Of a stretch of DNA of 64,000 nucleotides, positions 23,407 through 31,581 are shown piece by piece. Position 1 is the stretch's first letter, and every line of letters begins with the position of its first letter. This stretch comes from Metabacillus sp. FJAT-52054. GTDB lineage: Bacteria > Bacillota > Bacilli > Bacillales > Bacillaceae. Position numbers and translations under genes: made by a program. The DNA lies in contig NZ_CP147407.1 of the NCBI RefSeq assembly GCF_037201815.1, forward strand, positions 1,054,001 to 1,118,000, in the 5' to 3' direction. The notes under the pieces were generated by a model. The model was not told where the DNA came from, did not search any database, and worked only from the letters and a program-made list of their open reading frames with translations.

Positions 23407-25164
23407 ATGTTTTCGGTTTTAAGCAAATTAAAGTGGTTTTTTAAAAAGTATTGGCTTCGCTATACCATTGCGATTGTTCTGCTGCAGATGGTCAATATCC
23501 TCGAGGTTATTCCGCCAAAGCTGTTAGGAACAGTTATTGATGAAATTAAAGCGGGGAGTTTTTCCTCGGAGTCTCTTGTAAAATACGTCCTCTTATTTTT
23601 AGGTCTCGGTGCTGTGACTTATACCATGACGTACTTTTGGATGTACAATTTGTTCGGCGGAGCGCAATTAATTGAGAAAATTCTCCGTTCGAAGTTTATG
23701 GGACACTTGATTAAAATGACACCAAGATTCTATGAGAAAAACAGAACGGGCGACTTAATGGCCCGTGCTACCAATGATCTAAAGGCTGTGTCATTAACGA
23801 CCGGCTTCGGTATATTAACGCTCGTTGATTCCAGTTTATTTATGTTAACCATTCTTTTTTCGATGGCCATATTAATCAGCTGGAAGCTTACGATTGCAGC
23901 GGTTCTTCCACTCCCCCTTATGGCGATTGCGATGAACATCTATGGAAAGAAAATTCATGAACGCTTTATGCTGGCTCAGGATTCGTTCGGAGATTTGAAT
24001 GATAAAGTACTTGAGTCCGTTCAGGGAATCCGCGTATTAAGGGCTTTCGTTCAGGAAAAAGAAGATGTAAAACGCTTTAGTTCAATGACAGATGATGTGT
24101 ACCGGAAGAACGTGGCTGTAGCAAAAATTGATGCTCTTTTTGATCCGACTATAAAGCTTCTTGTTGGAATGAGCTATATGATTGGTCTTGGCTATGGTGC
24201 ATATCTTGTTTTTAATCAGGAGCTGACGCTTGGAGAATTGGTTTCCTTCAACGTTTATCTCGGTATGATGATCTGGCCGATGTTTGCCATTGGCGAGCTG
24301 ATCAATATCATGCAGCGGGGAAATGCTTCACTGGACCGTGTAAATGAAACATTGGCTTATGAAGCTGATGTGAAGAATCATGAGCATCCAATTCAAGTGG
24401 ATACACCGGATACAATCGAATTTCGAAACGTAGCATTTACTTATCCCTCGTCAGCGGTTACTAATTTAAAAGGAATGTCCTTCAAAGCCGGAAGAGGAGA
24501 AACCATTGGGATTGTCGGAAAAACAGGCAGCGGGAAGACAACCATTATCCGGCAGCTTCTCAGACAATACCCGCTTGGAAAAGGTGAAATTCTGATTAGC
24601 GGAGTTCCTATTCAGCGAATTCCAATGGAATCGCTGCAGAAATGGATCGGATATGTCCCTCAGGATCATATTCTTTTCTCAAGAAGCGTGCGTGAGAATA
24701 TTCTTTTCGGTAAGAAAGACGGCACCGAAGAAGATGTGGAGCACGCAATCGATTCAGCATTTTTCAGAAAAGACATTGAGATGCTGCCTGAAGGTCTGAA
24801 GACCCTTGTCGGGGAAAAAGGGGTCGCTTTATCAGGCGGGCAAAAGCAGCGGATTTCAATCGCACGGGCTTTGATCGCCAATCCTGAAATTTTGATATTG
24901 GATGATTCCTTATCTGCTGTTGATGCGAAAACCGAGACGGCTATTATTGAAAACATTCGCCGTGAACGGAAGGGAAAGACGACATTCATCACAACACACC
25001 GTCTTTCGGCTGTTGAACATGCTGACCGAATTCTCGTTCTTGAAGATGGAAGAATCATTGAAGAAGGAACGCACCAGCAGCTTATGAAAGAAGATGGATG
25101 GTATAAAACTCAATACGAGCGCCAGCAGGTCGAGGCGCAAAATGAAGGCGGGGTGGGCGCATGA
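23407..25164 (+). CDS. bmrC: Heterodimeric multidrug ABC exporter subunit BmrC
   Basis: 585 residues, the length of B. subtilis BmrC (YheI). Six helices in ~15-320, then the nucleotide-binding domain: Walker A GIVGKTGSGKTTI, signature LSGGQKQRISIARAL, Walker B ILILDDSLSAVD and switch His in TTHRLSAV. The catalytic glutamate after Walker B is aspartate (DD), the mark of the degenerate ATP site in this type of heterodimer. Its stop overlaps the bmrD start (ATGA). BmrCD exports antibiotics and other hydrophobic drugs, and is induced through the leader attenuator upstream. Confidence 0.93.
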   Translation: MFSVLSKLKWFFKKYWLRYTIAIVLLQMVNILEVIPPKLLGTVIDEIKAGSFSSESLVKYVLLFLGLGAVTYTMTYFWMYNLFGGAQLIEKILRSKFMGHLIKMTPRFYEKNRTGDLMARATNDLKAVSLTTGFGILTLVDSSLFMLTILFSMAILISWKLTIAAVLPLPLMAIAMNIYGKKIHERFMLAQDSFGDLNDKVLESVQGIRVLRAFVQEKEDVKRFSSMTDDVYRKNVAVAKIDALFDPTIKLLVGMSYMIGLGYGAYLVFNQELTLGELVSFNVYLGMMIWPMFAIGELINIMQRGNASLDRVNETLAYEADVKNHEHPIQVDTPDTIEFRNVAFTYPSSAVTNLKGMSFKAGRGETIGIVGKTGSGKTTIIRQLLRQYPLGKGEILISGVPIQRIPMESLQKWIGYVPQDHILFSRSVRENILFGKKDGTEEDVEHAIDSAFFRKDIEMLPEGLKTLVGEKGVALSGGQKQRISIARALIANPEILILDDSLSAVDAKTETAIIENIRRERKGKTTFITTHRLSAVEHADRILVLEDGRIIEEGTHQQLMKEDGWYKTQYERQQVEAQNEGGVGA

Positions 25165-27191
25165 AAACAGGAAATCGTTTAGTTCAATACGCCCTCAAGT
25201 ACAAAAAAACATTATTGGCTGCGCTGCTCATGCTGGCTGTTGCCGTTGGTGCCGAGCTGACAGGTCCGATTATTGCCAAGAAAATGATTGATGATCATAT
25301 TATCGGAATTGAAAAGCCCTGGTTTGAGACAGAGTCCCGGGGAAAGGATACAGTAGCCTATAAAGGAAAAACGTATAAACGGGGCGACCGGTTCACAGAA
25401 GGGGAGCAAAAGGGGAAACAGGTTCACGTCCTGCAAACCAAATTGAATTATTATTTTATTCCGGAGGCTGTTAAGGAAGACGGAGAACGAAGAGCAGCAA
25501 ACGGAGAGCTAATAATAAAAAACCGTGATGGAGAGACCTCTTATCCGGCAAGTAAACTGAGCAAGGATGAACTTTTAGCCTTTTACGAGCCAGAAGTCAG
25601 CGGTCTGATTTATCTGATGGGTCTTTATTTGGGCCTCCTTGTTCTTGCATCATTCTTTAACTATGGCCAGCGATTCTTTCTGCAGGTAACCTCAAACCGC
25701 ATCATTCAAAGAATGAGAGAGGATATTTTCGAACACATCCAGCGGCTTCCAATCAAATATTTTGATAACCTTCCTGCAGGGAAAGTGGTAGCAAGGGTGA
25801 CCAATGATACGGAAGCGATTAGAGAGCTGTATGTTGCGGTTCTGGCAACATTCTTTACAAGTGCTATCTACATTACCGGTATTTTTATTGCTTTATTCCT
25901 GCTGGAAGCAAAACTTGCACTGATTTGCATGGTCATTTTACCGATTCTGGTTTTATGGACGATTGCTTACCGGAAGTTTTCATCAAATTACAATGAGAAA
26001 ATCCGTACTCTTGTCAGTGATATCAATGCAATGGTGAACGAATCGATTCAAGGCATGACCATCATTCAGGCGTTTCGCCGCCAAAAGGAGACGACAGAAG
26101 AGTTTGAAAAGCTGAATGAAGAGCATTTCCATTATCAAAACAAACTCCTCAGCATCAATGCCCTTCTTTCTCACAACATGGTTGGATTTATCCGAAATGT
26201 GGCCTTTGTTGCGCTTATTTGGTACTTTGGGGGAGCATCCCTGAATCCAGGTTCCATGGTTTCGCTTGGAGTCCTTTATGCATTTGTTGATTACCTGAAC
26301 CGCTTGTTCCAGCCGATTTCGGGAATCGTCAACCAGTTTGCGCAGCTGGAACAGGCACGTGTCGCGTCAAACAGGGTTTTCAGTCTGCTTGATGAGAAAG
26401 GAATCGATGTAGAAGAAGCCAATAACAGGCGGTATAAAGGAAATGTAGTATTTGACCATGTCTCCTTTGGCTATACGGAGGATCATGATGTACTCAAGGA
26501 TATCCATTTTGAAGCGAAGCAGGGGGAAACCGTCGCACTAGTTGGCCACACGGGTTCCGGAAAAAGCTCAATTATGAACCTGCTGTTCCGTTTCTATGAT
26601 GTCAGGACGGGGAAAATTACGATTGATGGTGTAAACATTCAGGATCTTTCGAGACAGGAAGTTCGGAAGCATATGGGAATTGTTCTCCAGGATCCTTTTC
26701 TGTTTTCAGGGACCATCTCTTCGAACGTAAATCTTGAAAATGAGGAAATCACTCGAGAGCAAATTGAAAAGGCCCTAACCGATGTCGGTGCGGAAAATCT
26801 GCTGAAGAACCTGCCTAAAGGTTTTGATGAGCCGGTGATTGAAAAGGGCAGTACTTTATCTTCCGGTCAGCGCCAGCTCATTTCATTCGCGCGTGCTCTC
26901 GCGTTTGATCCGGCAATTTTGATTTTGGACGAAGCGACTGCAAGCATTGATACCGAAACGGAAGCAATTATTCAGGAGGCTATGGAAGTCCTGAAAAAAG
27001 GCCGTACGACATTTATCATAGCGCACAGGCTTTCAACGATAAAAAATGCAGATCAAATTCTCGTGTTGGATCACGGCCAAATCGTGGAAAAAGGAAATCA
27101 TGATGAGCTGATGAAGCTTGAAGGAAAATATTATCAAATGTATAAGCTGCAGCAAGGAAAACAAAATGCAGGCAGCAGCCTCGCAGGATAA
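25161..27191 (+). CDS. bmrD: Heterodimeric multidrug ABC exporter subunit BmrD
   Basis: 676 residues, close to B. subtilis BmrD (YheH). Between the first two helices lies a hydrophilic insert of ~100 residues (~45-145, starting near FETESRGKDTVAYKG), the extracellular domain known for BmrD. The nucleotide-binding domain has Walker A LVGHTGSGKSSI, signature LSSGQRQLISFARAL and Walker B ILILDEATASID with the proper catalytic Glu. The altered signature (SSGQ) faces BmrC's degenerate site, as expected for an asymmetric pair. Overlaps bmrC by 4 bp; a terminator follows. Confidence 0.93.
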   Translation: MKTGNRLVQYALKYKKTLLAALLMLAVAVGAELTGPIIAKKMIDDHIIGIEKPWFETESRGKDTVAYKGKTYKRGDRFTEGEQKGKQVHVLQTKLNYYFIPEAVKEDGERRAANGELIIKNRDGETSYPASKLSKDELLAFYEPEVSGLIYLMGLYLGLLVLASFFNYGQRFFLQVTSNRIIQRMREDIFEHIQRLPIKYFDNLPAGKVVARVTNDTEAIRELYVAVLATFFTSAIYITGIFIALFLLEAKLALICMVILPILVLWTIAYRKFSSNYNEKIRTLVSDINAMVNESIQGMTIIQAFRRQKETTEEFEKLNEEHFHYQNKLLSINALLSHNMVGFIRNVAFVALIWYFGGASLNPGSMVSLGVLYAFVDYLNRLFQPISGIVNQFAQLEQARVASNRVFSLLDEKGIDVEEANNRRYKGNVVFDHVSFGYTEDHDVLKDIHFEAKQGETVALVGHTGSGKSSIMNLLFRFYDVRTGKITIDGVNIQDLSRQEVRKHMGIVLQDPFLFSGTISSNVNLENEEITREQIEKALTDVGAENLLKNLPKGFDEPVIEKGSTLSSGQRQLISFARALAFDPAILILDEATASIDTETEAIIQEAMEVLKKGRTTFIIAHRLSTIKNADQILVLDHGQIVEKGNHDELMKLEGKYYQMYKLQQGKQNAGSSLAG

Positions 27192-27224
27192 AAAAAGCCC
27201 GCTCGTTTAGCAGCGGGCTTTTTT
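27191..27224 (+). terminator. Terminator of bmrCD
   Basis: AAAAAAGCCCGCT/AGCGGGCTTTTTT, 13-bp stem. It can also serve the convergent nitroreductase gene. Confidence 0.88.
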
Positions 27225-27233
27225 CTATGGATA

Positions 27234-27902
27234 TTAAACCCAGTTTACAAGGGTATCGAGAGACTGTCTCGTTTTAGCTCTTGGTTCATCGACGCGGTAA
27301 CCGAAAGCGGCCATGACAGACAATTCCAGGTTATCGCCAGTTAAAATTCCTTCCTCACGGAGCACTTGTTCCACTTTATCTTTATCAAATCCTTCAATCG
27401 GACAGGAATCGATCCCGATTTGGGCTGCAGATGTCATCATATTGGCGAGCGCAATATACGATTGCTTGGATGACCAGTCAAACATCGCGCGGCTCGATTC
27501 AAGGAGCTTAAAATCAGATTCCTGAAACGTTTTAAAAATACTTCGTCTGATTTTCTGGGATTCCTCGGGAAGTCCGTTTGCATCCATCATATGCTGGATA
27601 TATGGAGATTCGTGGTGCATGTCTTTCTCATTTCTTGAAAAGATCAGAATAAAATGGCTGGCAGTCTGCAGCTGGCCTTTTCCACCCCACGTACAAGGCA
27701 TTAGTTTTTCTCGGATCTCTTTATTTTGAACGACAAGTATTTTCCATGGTTCATACCCAAATGAAGACGGTGACAGTCTTGCGGTTTCCAGGATGAAATG
27801 GAAATCCTCTTGAGGGATTTTCTTATCTACCTGAAATGTTTTAGCTGCATGCCGGAACTGGAATGCCTTTAAGATTTCCTGTTTTTTATCTTGAATGTTC
27901 AT
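27234..27902 (-). CDS. NAD(P)H-flavin nitroreductase (YfkO/HypO-like)
   Basis: 222 residues from ATG 27902, 10 bp after AGGAGG; the longer reading to 27986 has no site. Nitroreductase fold binding FMN: FQFRHAAKTF at the start, ARLSPSSFGYEPWKILVV, then DSCPIEGFDKDKVEQVL and FGYRVDEPRAKTRQSLD. It follows B. subtilis YfkO (HypO) closely along its length as I recall it. HypO reduces quinones and nitro compounds and is induced by hypochlorite and thiol stress through HypR. A DUF24/HxlR regulator lies divergently next door, fitting the same circuit. Confidence 0.88.
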   Translation of the reverse strand: MNIQDKKQEILKAFQFRHAAKTFQVDKKIPQEDFHFILETARLSPSSFGYEPWKILVVQNKEIREKLMPCTWGGKGQLQTASHFILIFSRNEKDMHHESPYIQHMMDANGLPEESQKIRRSIFKTFQESDFKLLESSRAMFDWSSKQSYIALANMMTSAAQIGIDSCPIEGFDKDKVEQVLREEGILTGDNLELSVMAAFGYRVDEPRAKTRQSLDTLVNWV

Positions 27903-28034
27903 TTCAATGTATCCTCCTGTTGTTGTTGTTGAATTGCTGCTGGATTTAGTATAATAAATTGGAATGATAAATGTAAGTACGCACATGTATGTGGTATAGG
28001 AACAATTTTTATACTGTAAGATGGAGTGGGAAAA

Positions 28035-28385
28035 ATGACGGATTTTAAAGCATATGGGTATTCTTGTTCTGTCGCAGCGACGCTTGATATTATCGGAGGA
28101 AAATGGAAAGGGGTTATACTTTTCTATTTGCTCGACGGCAAAAAACGATTTAATGAACTTAAACGTCTGAATGGGGAAATCACACAGCGCATGCTAACCC
28201 TTCAGCTTAGAGAGCTGGAGAGAGATGGAATCGTTCACCGGGAAATCTATAAAGAAATTCCTCCAAAAGTCGAGTATTCTCTTACTGAATTCGGCCAATC
28301 TCTGAAACCGCTCATTTTGATGATGAGAGAATGGGGAGAGCATCATGTCGAGTATGTGATGGAAAAAAGGAAGAATGAGGCATAA
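28035..28385 (+). CDS. HxlR/DUF24-family redox regulator (HypR-like)
   Basis: 116 residues from ATG 28035, 8 bp after GGAG. Winged helix: CSVAATLDIIGGKWKGVILF, GKKRFNELKRLNGEITQRML, LRELERDGIVHREIY and VEYSLTEFGQSL. The single cysteine near the N-terminus (Cys9) is at the place of the redox-sensing Cys of HypR and YodB. No second cysteine is present, so an intersubunit disulfide to a different Cys, as in HypR, is not possible here. Divergent from the HypO-like nitroreductase with a 132-bp shared control region, where it probably acts. Confidence 0.85.
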   Translation: MTDFKAYGYSCSVAATLDIIGGKWKGVILFYLLDGKKRFNELKRLNGEITQRMLTLQLRELERDGIVHREIYKEIPPKVEYSLTEFGQSLKPLILMMREWGEHHVEYVMEKRKNEA

Positions 28386-28420
28386 GAAAAGCGCTGCATC
28401 GGGAGGATGCGGCGCTTTTC
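28386..28420. terminator. Bidirectional terminator
   Basis: GAAAAGCGC-TGCATC pairs with GATGCG-GCGCTTTTC with A and T tracts on the two sides. It lies between the converging regulator and yheG genes. Confidence 0.82.
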
Positions 28421-29037
28421 TAATAAGCAAGCCCAACACGTTTTTTGGTATGTTTCGGATTCTGCCATTCATGGAACACAAAATGAGCCGTGTCCTGTAC
28501 GGAAATGGATGTACCGCCATCAGGAAGCACATTTTCTTCAGAGCGGTAGATTCCCGTTAGCTTTCCATCCGGTAAGTAGGTAGGGCATGCGATTGTCCAG
28601 TTTAAATCCGATTCCCTCAGCATTTCATACACCTTCGCATGTTCTTCGGCGGCTCTCGTTGAACGCTGCTTCGATTCATTGGATTGAAACCGGTACAGGG
28701 ATGGATCATTTCTGGACTGAAGGATCCCTGCGGTTCCGACGGTAATCATTCTTTCAATGCCATGTTTTCTTGCAGCGTCCAGGATGATTTCCATGCTGAC
28801 GGATAACGTATCATTGCCATCTGTATTCAGACAGCTGATAATCGTTTTGCATCCTGCAATGGTTCTTTCCACGTCCTCTGCATTCCGAGCATTTCCTTCT
28901 ATGATTTCAGTGTTCCCAATAGCCTGAAGTTTTTCTGGAGACCGGACCAGTGCTTTGAAGGGCTGTCCGGCTTCAGTGAGGAAGGAGGCAAGTTCAAGGC
29001 CTACCCGGCCCGTACTTCCCAAAAATGCGATGGTCAT
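28420..29037 (-). CDS. yheG: NAD(P)-binding Rossmann protein YheG
   Basis: 205 residues from ATG 29037 with an AAAGGGGG site; the upstream extension is not coding. Rossmann start MTIAFLGSTGRVGLELASFL with GxxGxxG, followed by an NmrA/atypical short-chain dehydrogenase layout (IIEGNARNAEDVERTIAGCK, ITVGTAGIL, WTIACPTYL). Such proteins reduce or bind NADPH-linked substrates; the exact reaction is unknown. Its position between bmrCD and sspB matches B. subtilis yheG. The next 310 bp (29038-29346) hold only doubtful short frames. Confidence 0.83.
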   Translation of the reverse strand: MTIAFLGSTGRVGLELASFLTEAGQPFKALVRSPEKLQAIGNTEIIEGNARNAEDVERTIAGCKTIISCLNTDGNDTLSVSMEIILDAARKHGIERMITVGTAGILQSRNDPSLYRFQSNESKQRSTRAAEEHAKVYEMLRESDLNWTIACPTYLPDGKLTGIYRSEENVLPDGGTSISVQDTAHFVFHEWQNPKHTKKRVGLAY

Positions 29038-29291
29038 ATGGCCACCCCCTTTTTCCTCATCATACCTTACTTTGCGGATTTTTAAAAAGAAATAGCCGAA
29101 AAGGCAAATCAGTTTCCTGCAAAAAAAATAAAAGAATAAATCCAATTAAACCCCAATCCAGCTCGGCAGTCATTCTCCAAAGCTCCCTCCATCCCTTTTT
29201 TTCATTATATGGAGGTTTGACTCTGCGGGAACCGCCAAACAAAAGAGATATGCGGGATTTCCAGCCATGAATAGTCTGCCGCTATTCCACC

Positions 29292-29330
29292 AAAATAGAA
29301 GAAGGGAGATGCGCGAGGCAACTCCCTTCG
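29292..29330 (-). terminator. Terminator of the SASP gene
   Basis: Minus-strand GAAGGGAG/CTCCCTTC 8-bp stem, loop of 13, then TTCTATTTT. Confidence 0.7.
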
Positions 29331-29346
29331 AATCCAAGTTATTTAA

Positions 29347-29547
29347 TTAACGAGCTCCGCCAAAAGACTGTTGAGCCATTTGTACTAGACGTTTTGTGAT
29401 TTCTCCGCCTACAGAACCGTTAGCGCGTGCAGTTGTTTCTGCTCCTAGGTTTACTCCAAACTCAGTAGCGATCTCATATTTCATTTGATCGATAGCTTGT
29501 TGTGCACCAGGTACTACTAGTTGGTTTGAGCTGTTGCTGTTTGCCAT
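29347..29547 (-). CDS. sspB: Alpha/beta-type small acid-soluble spore protein
   Basis: 66 residues from ATG 29547, 9 bp after AGGAG; an upstream in-frame GTG has no site. Coats and protects spore DNA and is degraded at germination. The conserved helix [20 protein letters not shown] carries the region cut by the GPR protease (EIATEFG), and [20 protein letters not shown] is the DNA-binding signature. The location next to yheE/yheG is that of B. subtilis sspB (yheF). Late forespore (SigmaG) expression is expected; a CATAATA -10-like element lies about 120 bp upstream. Confidence 0.95.
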   Translation of the reverse strand: MANSNSSNQLVVPGAQQAIDQMKYEIATEFGVNLGAETTARANGSVGGEITKRLVQMAQQSFGGAR

Positions 29548-29576
29548 GTGTGTCAACTCCTATACATTAATTTTTT

Positions 29577-29650
29577 GGTTGGATCAGCTGGGCTTGCACC
29601 AGCCGGAGAATCAGCGAGTGAACCTCCTGCCTCTGTCGGCTTGATCCATT
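29577..29650 (-). other. Predicted structured leader upstream of the SASP gene
   Basis: On the minus strand GGATCA pairs with TGATCC across 67 bases. Inside are two hairpins: GGAG...CTCC and GCTGG-TGCAAGC-CCAGC. Together they make a three-way junction in the predicted 5' untranslated region. No known riboswitch class recognised. Confidence 0.4.
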
Positions 29651-29667
29651 GCGCTTGCTACAATACG

Positions 29668-29674
29668 TATTATG
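29668..29674 (-). promoter_or_regulatory. Possible SigmaG -10 element
   Basis: Minus-strand CATAATA. A GGATTA 17 bp upstream is a weak -35. Directly upstream lies an inverted repeat (29678-29711, CGGATT/AATCCG within CCAATT/AATTGG). Confidence 0.35.
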
Positions 29675-29801
29675 TTTCCAATTCGGATTTTTAATCCGGA
29701 TTTAAATTGGTAATTTATTCAACGTGAAAAAAAGAGGCACATATTTAATTGACAAGGGTGAAAAATACGAACAGAAGGAATGGTGAAGGAGTTGGATTCA
29801 G

Positions 29802-30044
29802 ATGGACATGTGCCCGCTTTGCAACGGGTTTGAGGAAAAAATGATTCTCTGTCCAAACTGCGGGACAATCATGGCGGACGATGGCAGGGCAACAGATTTT
29901 CTGGATGATTATAGTGCATATATGGATATTGATACAATGAAGCTGTATGACGGGGTTCTTCATTCCTTGGAACAGCATGAGTGTGTTCACCAATACAGCT
30001 GTGGCAATTGCTTGCATGAGGAAATTGCGGTTATAAAAGAGTGA
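29802..30044 (+). CDS. Small zinc-ribbon-like protein
   Basis: 80 residues, ATG 29802 10 bp after AAGGAG. Three Cys pairs: CPLC near the start, CPNCG at ~23, and CGNC near the end, plus a lone Cys/His in HECVHQYSC. This would fit one or two structural zinc sites. The middle (~30-60) is acidic: DFLDDYSAYMDID. Not recognised by name; similar short Cys-rich proteins in spore formers are annotated as hypothetical. Monocistronic, transcribed away from sspB. Function unknown. Confidence 0.65.
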   Translation: MDMCPLCNGFEEKMILCPNCGTIMADDGRATDFLDDYSAYMDIDTMKLYDGVLHSLEQHECVHQYSCGNCLHEEIAVIKE

Positions 30045-30138
30045 GACTCTCCAGAGGCTGCCTCAAACATTTTAGAAAAATCCCTGCTAACCCAATAATT
30101 TCTTTCACTTACTGTATCCCTCATATCATAAATATCTA

Positions 30139-30245
30139 AGAATAAAGCTCTTTTAATCTTGGCGGCTGATTGCAGCAAGCAGGCGTTCGCTTTCCGAACC
30201 AATCAAAAGGTGTTAAAAATCAACACCATGCTTTTACAAAGCCAA
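30139..30245. repeat. Short, internally deleted copy of an interspersed element
   Basis: Contains GCAGGCGTTCGCTTTCCG, then CAATCAAAAGGTGTTAAAAATCAAC, the two edge segments of the longer element at 47056-47252, with the GC-rich middle missing. The rest of the 30045-30283 gap shows nothing else. Confidence 0.75.
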
Positions 30246-30283
30246 TTAAAAAGTGAAGTTTTCACATTTAACACGGTCTGAAT

Positions 30284-30319
30284 AAAAAAAGAAGCTGCCG
30301 TGGGGGCAGCTTCTTTTTG
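30284..30319 (-). terminator. Terminator of msmX
   Basis: AAAAAGAAGCTGCC/GGCAGCTTCTTTTT 14-bp stem with T run on the minus strand. Confidence 0.87.
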
Positions 30320-30326
30320 ATTTAAA

Positions 30327-31454
30327 TTAAACCAATACAGCCTTCGCTTCACTTGCAGGACGGATTCTGGATTCGGAATCTTTGTCGAAGAAGTGAACTT
30401 TGTTCATATCAAATGCAAGTGGCAGAACCTGTCCCGGATCAATATCTGTACGGGAATCAACACGTGCGATAAATTCCTGTCCTGCTACTTGAGAGTAAAG
30501 CATGGTTTCTGCACCCATAAGCTCGGATACTTCAATTTTTGCATCGATTTTAGATCCGATGGAAGCGTCAACGAATACAGGCTCATCATGGATATCTTCA
30601 GGACGAATTCCCATGATAATTTCTTTGCCGACATAGCCTTGCTCGCGAAGGAATTTCATTTTACCTTCAGGAACGGTTACTTTTTCGCCGCTCATTTCAA
30701 AGAAGCCGTCTGAAAGTTTTCCTGTCAGGAAGTTCATTGCAGGAGATCCGATGAACCCGCCAACGAATACGTTTTCAGGCTTTTCGTACACTTCTTTTGG
30801 AGCTCCAACCTGCTGGATCAGACCGTCTTTCATAACAACAAGACGCGTTGCCATTGTCATAGCTTCCGTTTGGTCATGCGTTACATAGATAGTTGTTGTT
30901 TGAAGACGCTGATGCAGCTTGGAAATTTCTGCGCGCATTTGTACACGAAGCTTTGCATCAAGGTTGGAAAGCGGCTCATCCATAAGGAAAACCTTTGCGT
31001 CGCGCACGATTGCACGGCCAAGTGCAACACGCTGGCGCTGACCGCCGGAAAGAGCTTTTGGTTTACGGTCTAAGTACTGTTCAAGACCAAGGATTCTTGC
31101 TGCGTCTTTTACGCGGCGGTCAATTTCATCCTTAGGGAATTTACGAAGCTTTAAACCGAATGCCATGTTATCGTATACGTTCATATGAGGGTAAAGAGCG
31201 TAGTTTTGGAAAACCATCGCGATATCGCGGTCCTTCGGTGCTACATCATTCATGCGCTTGCCGTCAATCACAAAATCACCTTTGGAGATTTCTTCAAGAC
31301 CTGCAATCATACGAAGTGTCGTAGATTTACCGCAGCCTGACGGACCTACGAACACGATAAATTCTTTATCTTGAATATGAAGGTTAAAATCGCTAACCGC
31401 GGTTACTTTATTGTCGTAAATTTTATGGATGGAATTCAATACTAATTCTGCCAT
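30327..31454 (-). CDS. msmX: Multiple-sugar ABC importer ATPase
   Basis: 375 residues of the MalK/UgpC group. Walker A GPSGCGKSTTLRM, Q-loop VFQNYALYPHM, signature LSGGQRQRVALGRA, Walker B VFLMDEPLSNLD, switch His in YVTHDQTEAM, then the TOBE/OB regulatory domain (~235-375: GIRPEDI, SELMGAETML, ARVDSRTDI). In B. subtilis MsmX energises several sugar importers that have no ATPase of their own. Two such importers are in this window (43.8-47.0 kb and 49.4-52.4 kb). The gene is alone. A cre-like TGAAAGCGTTTTAT lies upstream. Confidence 0.92.
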   Translation of the reverse strand: MAELVLNSIHKIYDNKVTAVSDFNLHIQDKEFIVFVGPSGCGKSTTLRMIAGLEEISKGDFVIDGKRMNDVAPKDRDIAMVFQNYALYPHMNVYDNMAFGLKLRKFPKDEIDRRVKDAARILGLEQYLDRKPKALSGGQRQRVALGRAIVRDAKVFLMDEPLSNLDAKLRVQMRAEISKLHQRLQTTTIYVTHDQTEAMTMATRLVVMKDGLIQQVGAPKEVYEKPENVFVGGFIGSPAMNFLTGKLSDGFFEMSGEKVTVPEGKMKFLREQGYVGKEIIMGIRPEDIHDEPVFVDASIGSKIDAKIEVSELMGAETMLYSQVAGQEFIARVDSRTDIDPGQVLPLAFDMNKVHFFDKDSESRIRPASEAKAVLV

Positions 31455-31483
31455 GTCTCTTCCTCCTGTTATTGTGCAAGTTT

Positions 31484-31497
31484 TGAAAGCGTTTTAT
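31484..31497. promoter_or_regulatory. Possible CcpA cre site upstream of msmX
   Basis: TGAAAGCGTTTTAT matches 12 of 14 positions of TGWAANCGNTNWCA, 30 bp upstream of the msmX start. Confidence 0.4.
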
Positions 31498-31581
31498 CTA
31501 TGCTCTCATTCTAGGAAAAGGAGGTGAATGCGTAAATAGACAAGTTGCACAAAAAAATGAAAGGGCTTTCGTGCACTTTGC

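Noticed and set aside
29060..29242. 60-codon minus-strand frame upstream of yheG
   Set aside because: TTG start without a site. An internal ATG (37 codons, hydrophobic) has only a GGAGA adjacent to it. A real membrane peptide cannot be excluded but support is too weak.
29577..29650. T-box riboswitch upstream of sspB, suggested by GGCTGGTGCAAGCC on the minus strand
   Set aside because: No specifier-loop AGAGAG region and no T-box (GGTGGNACCGCG) antiterminator; a SASP gene is also not a T-box target.
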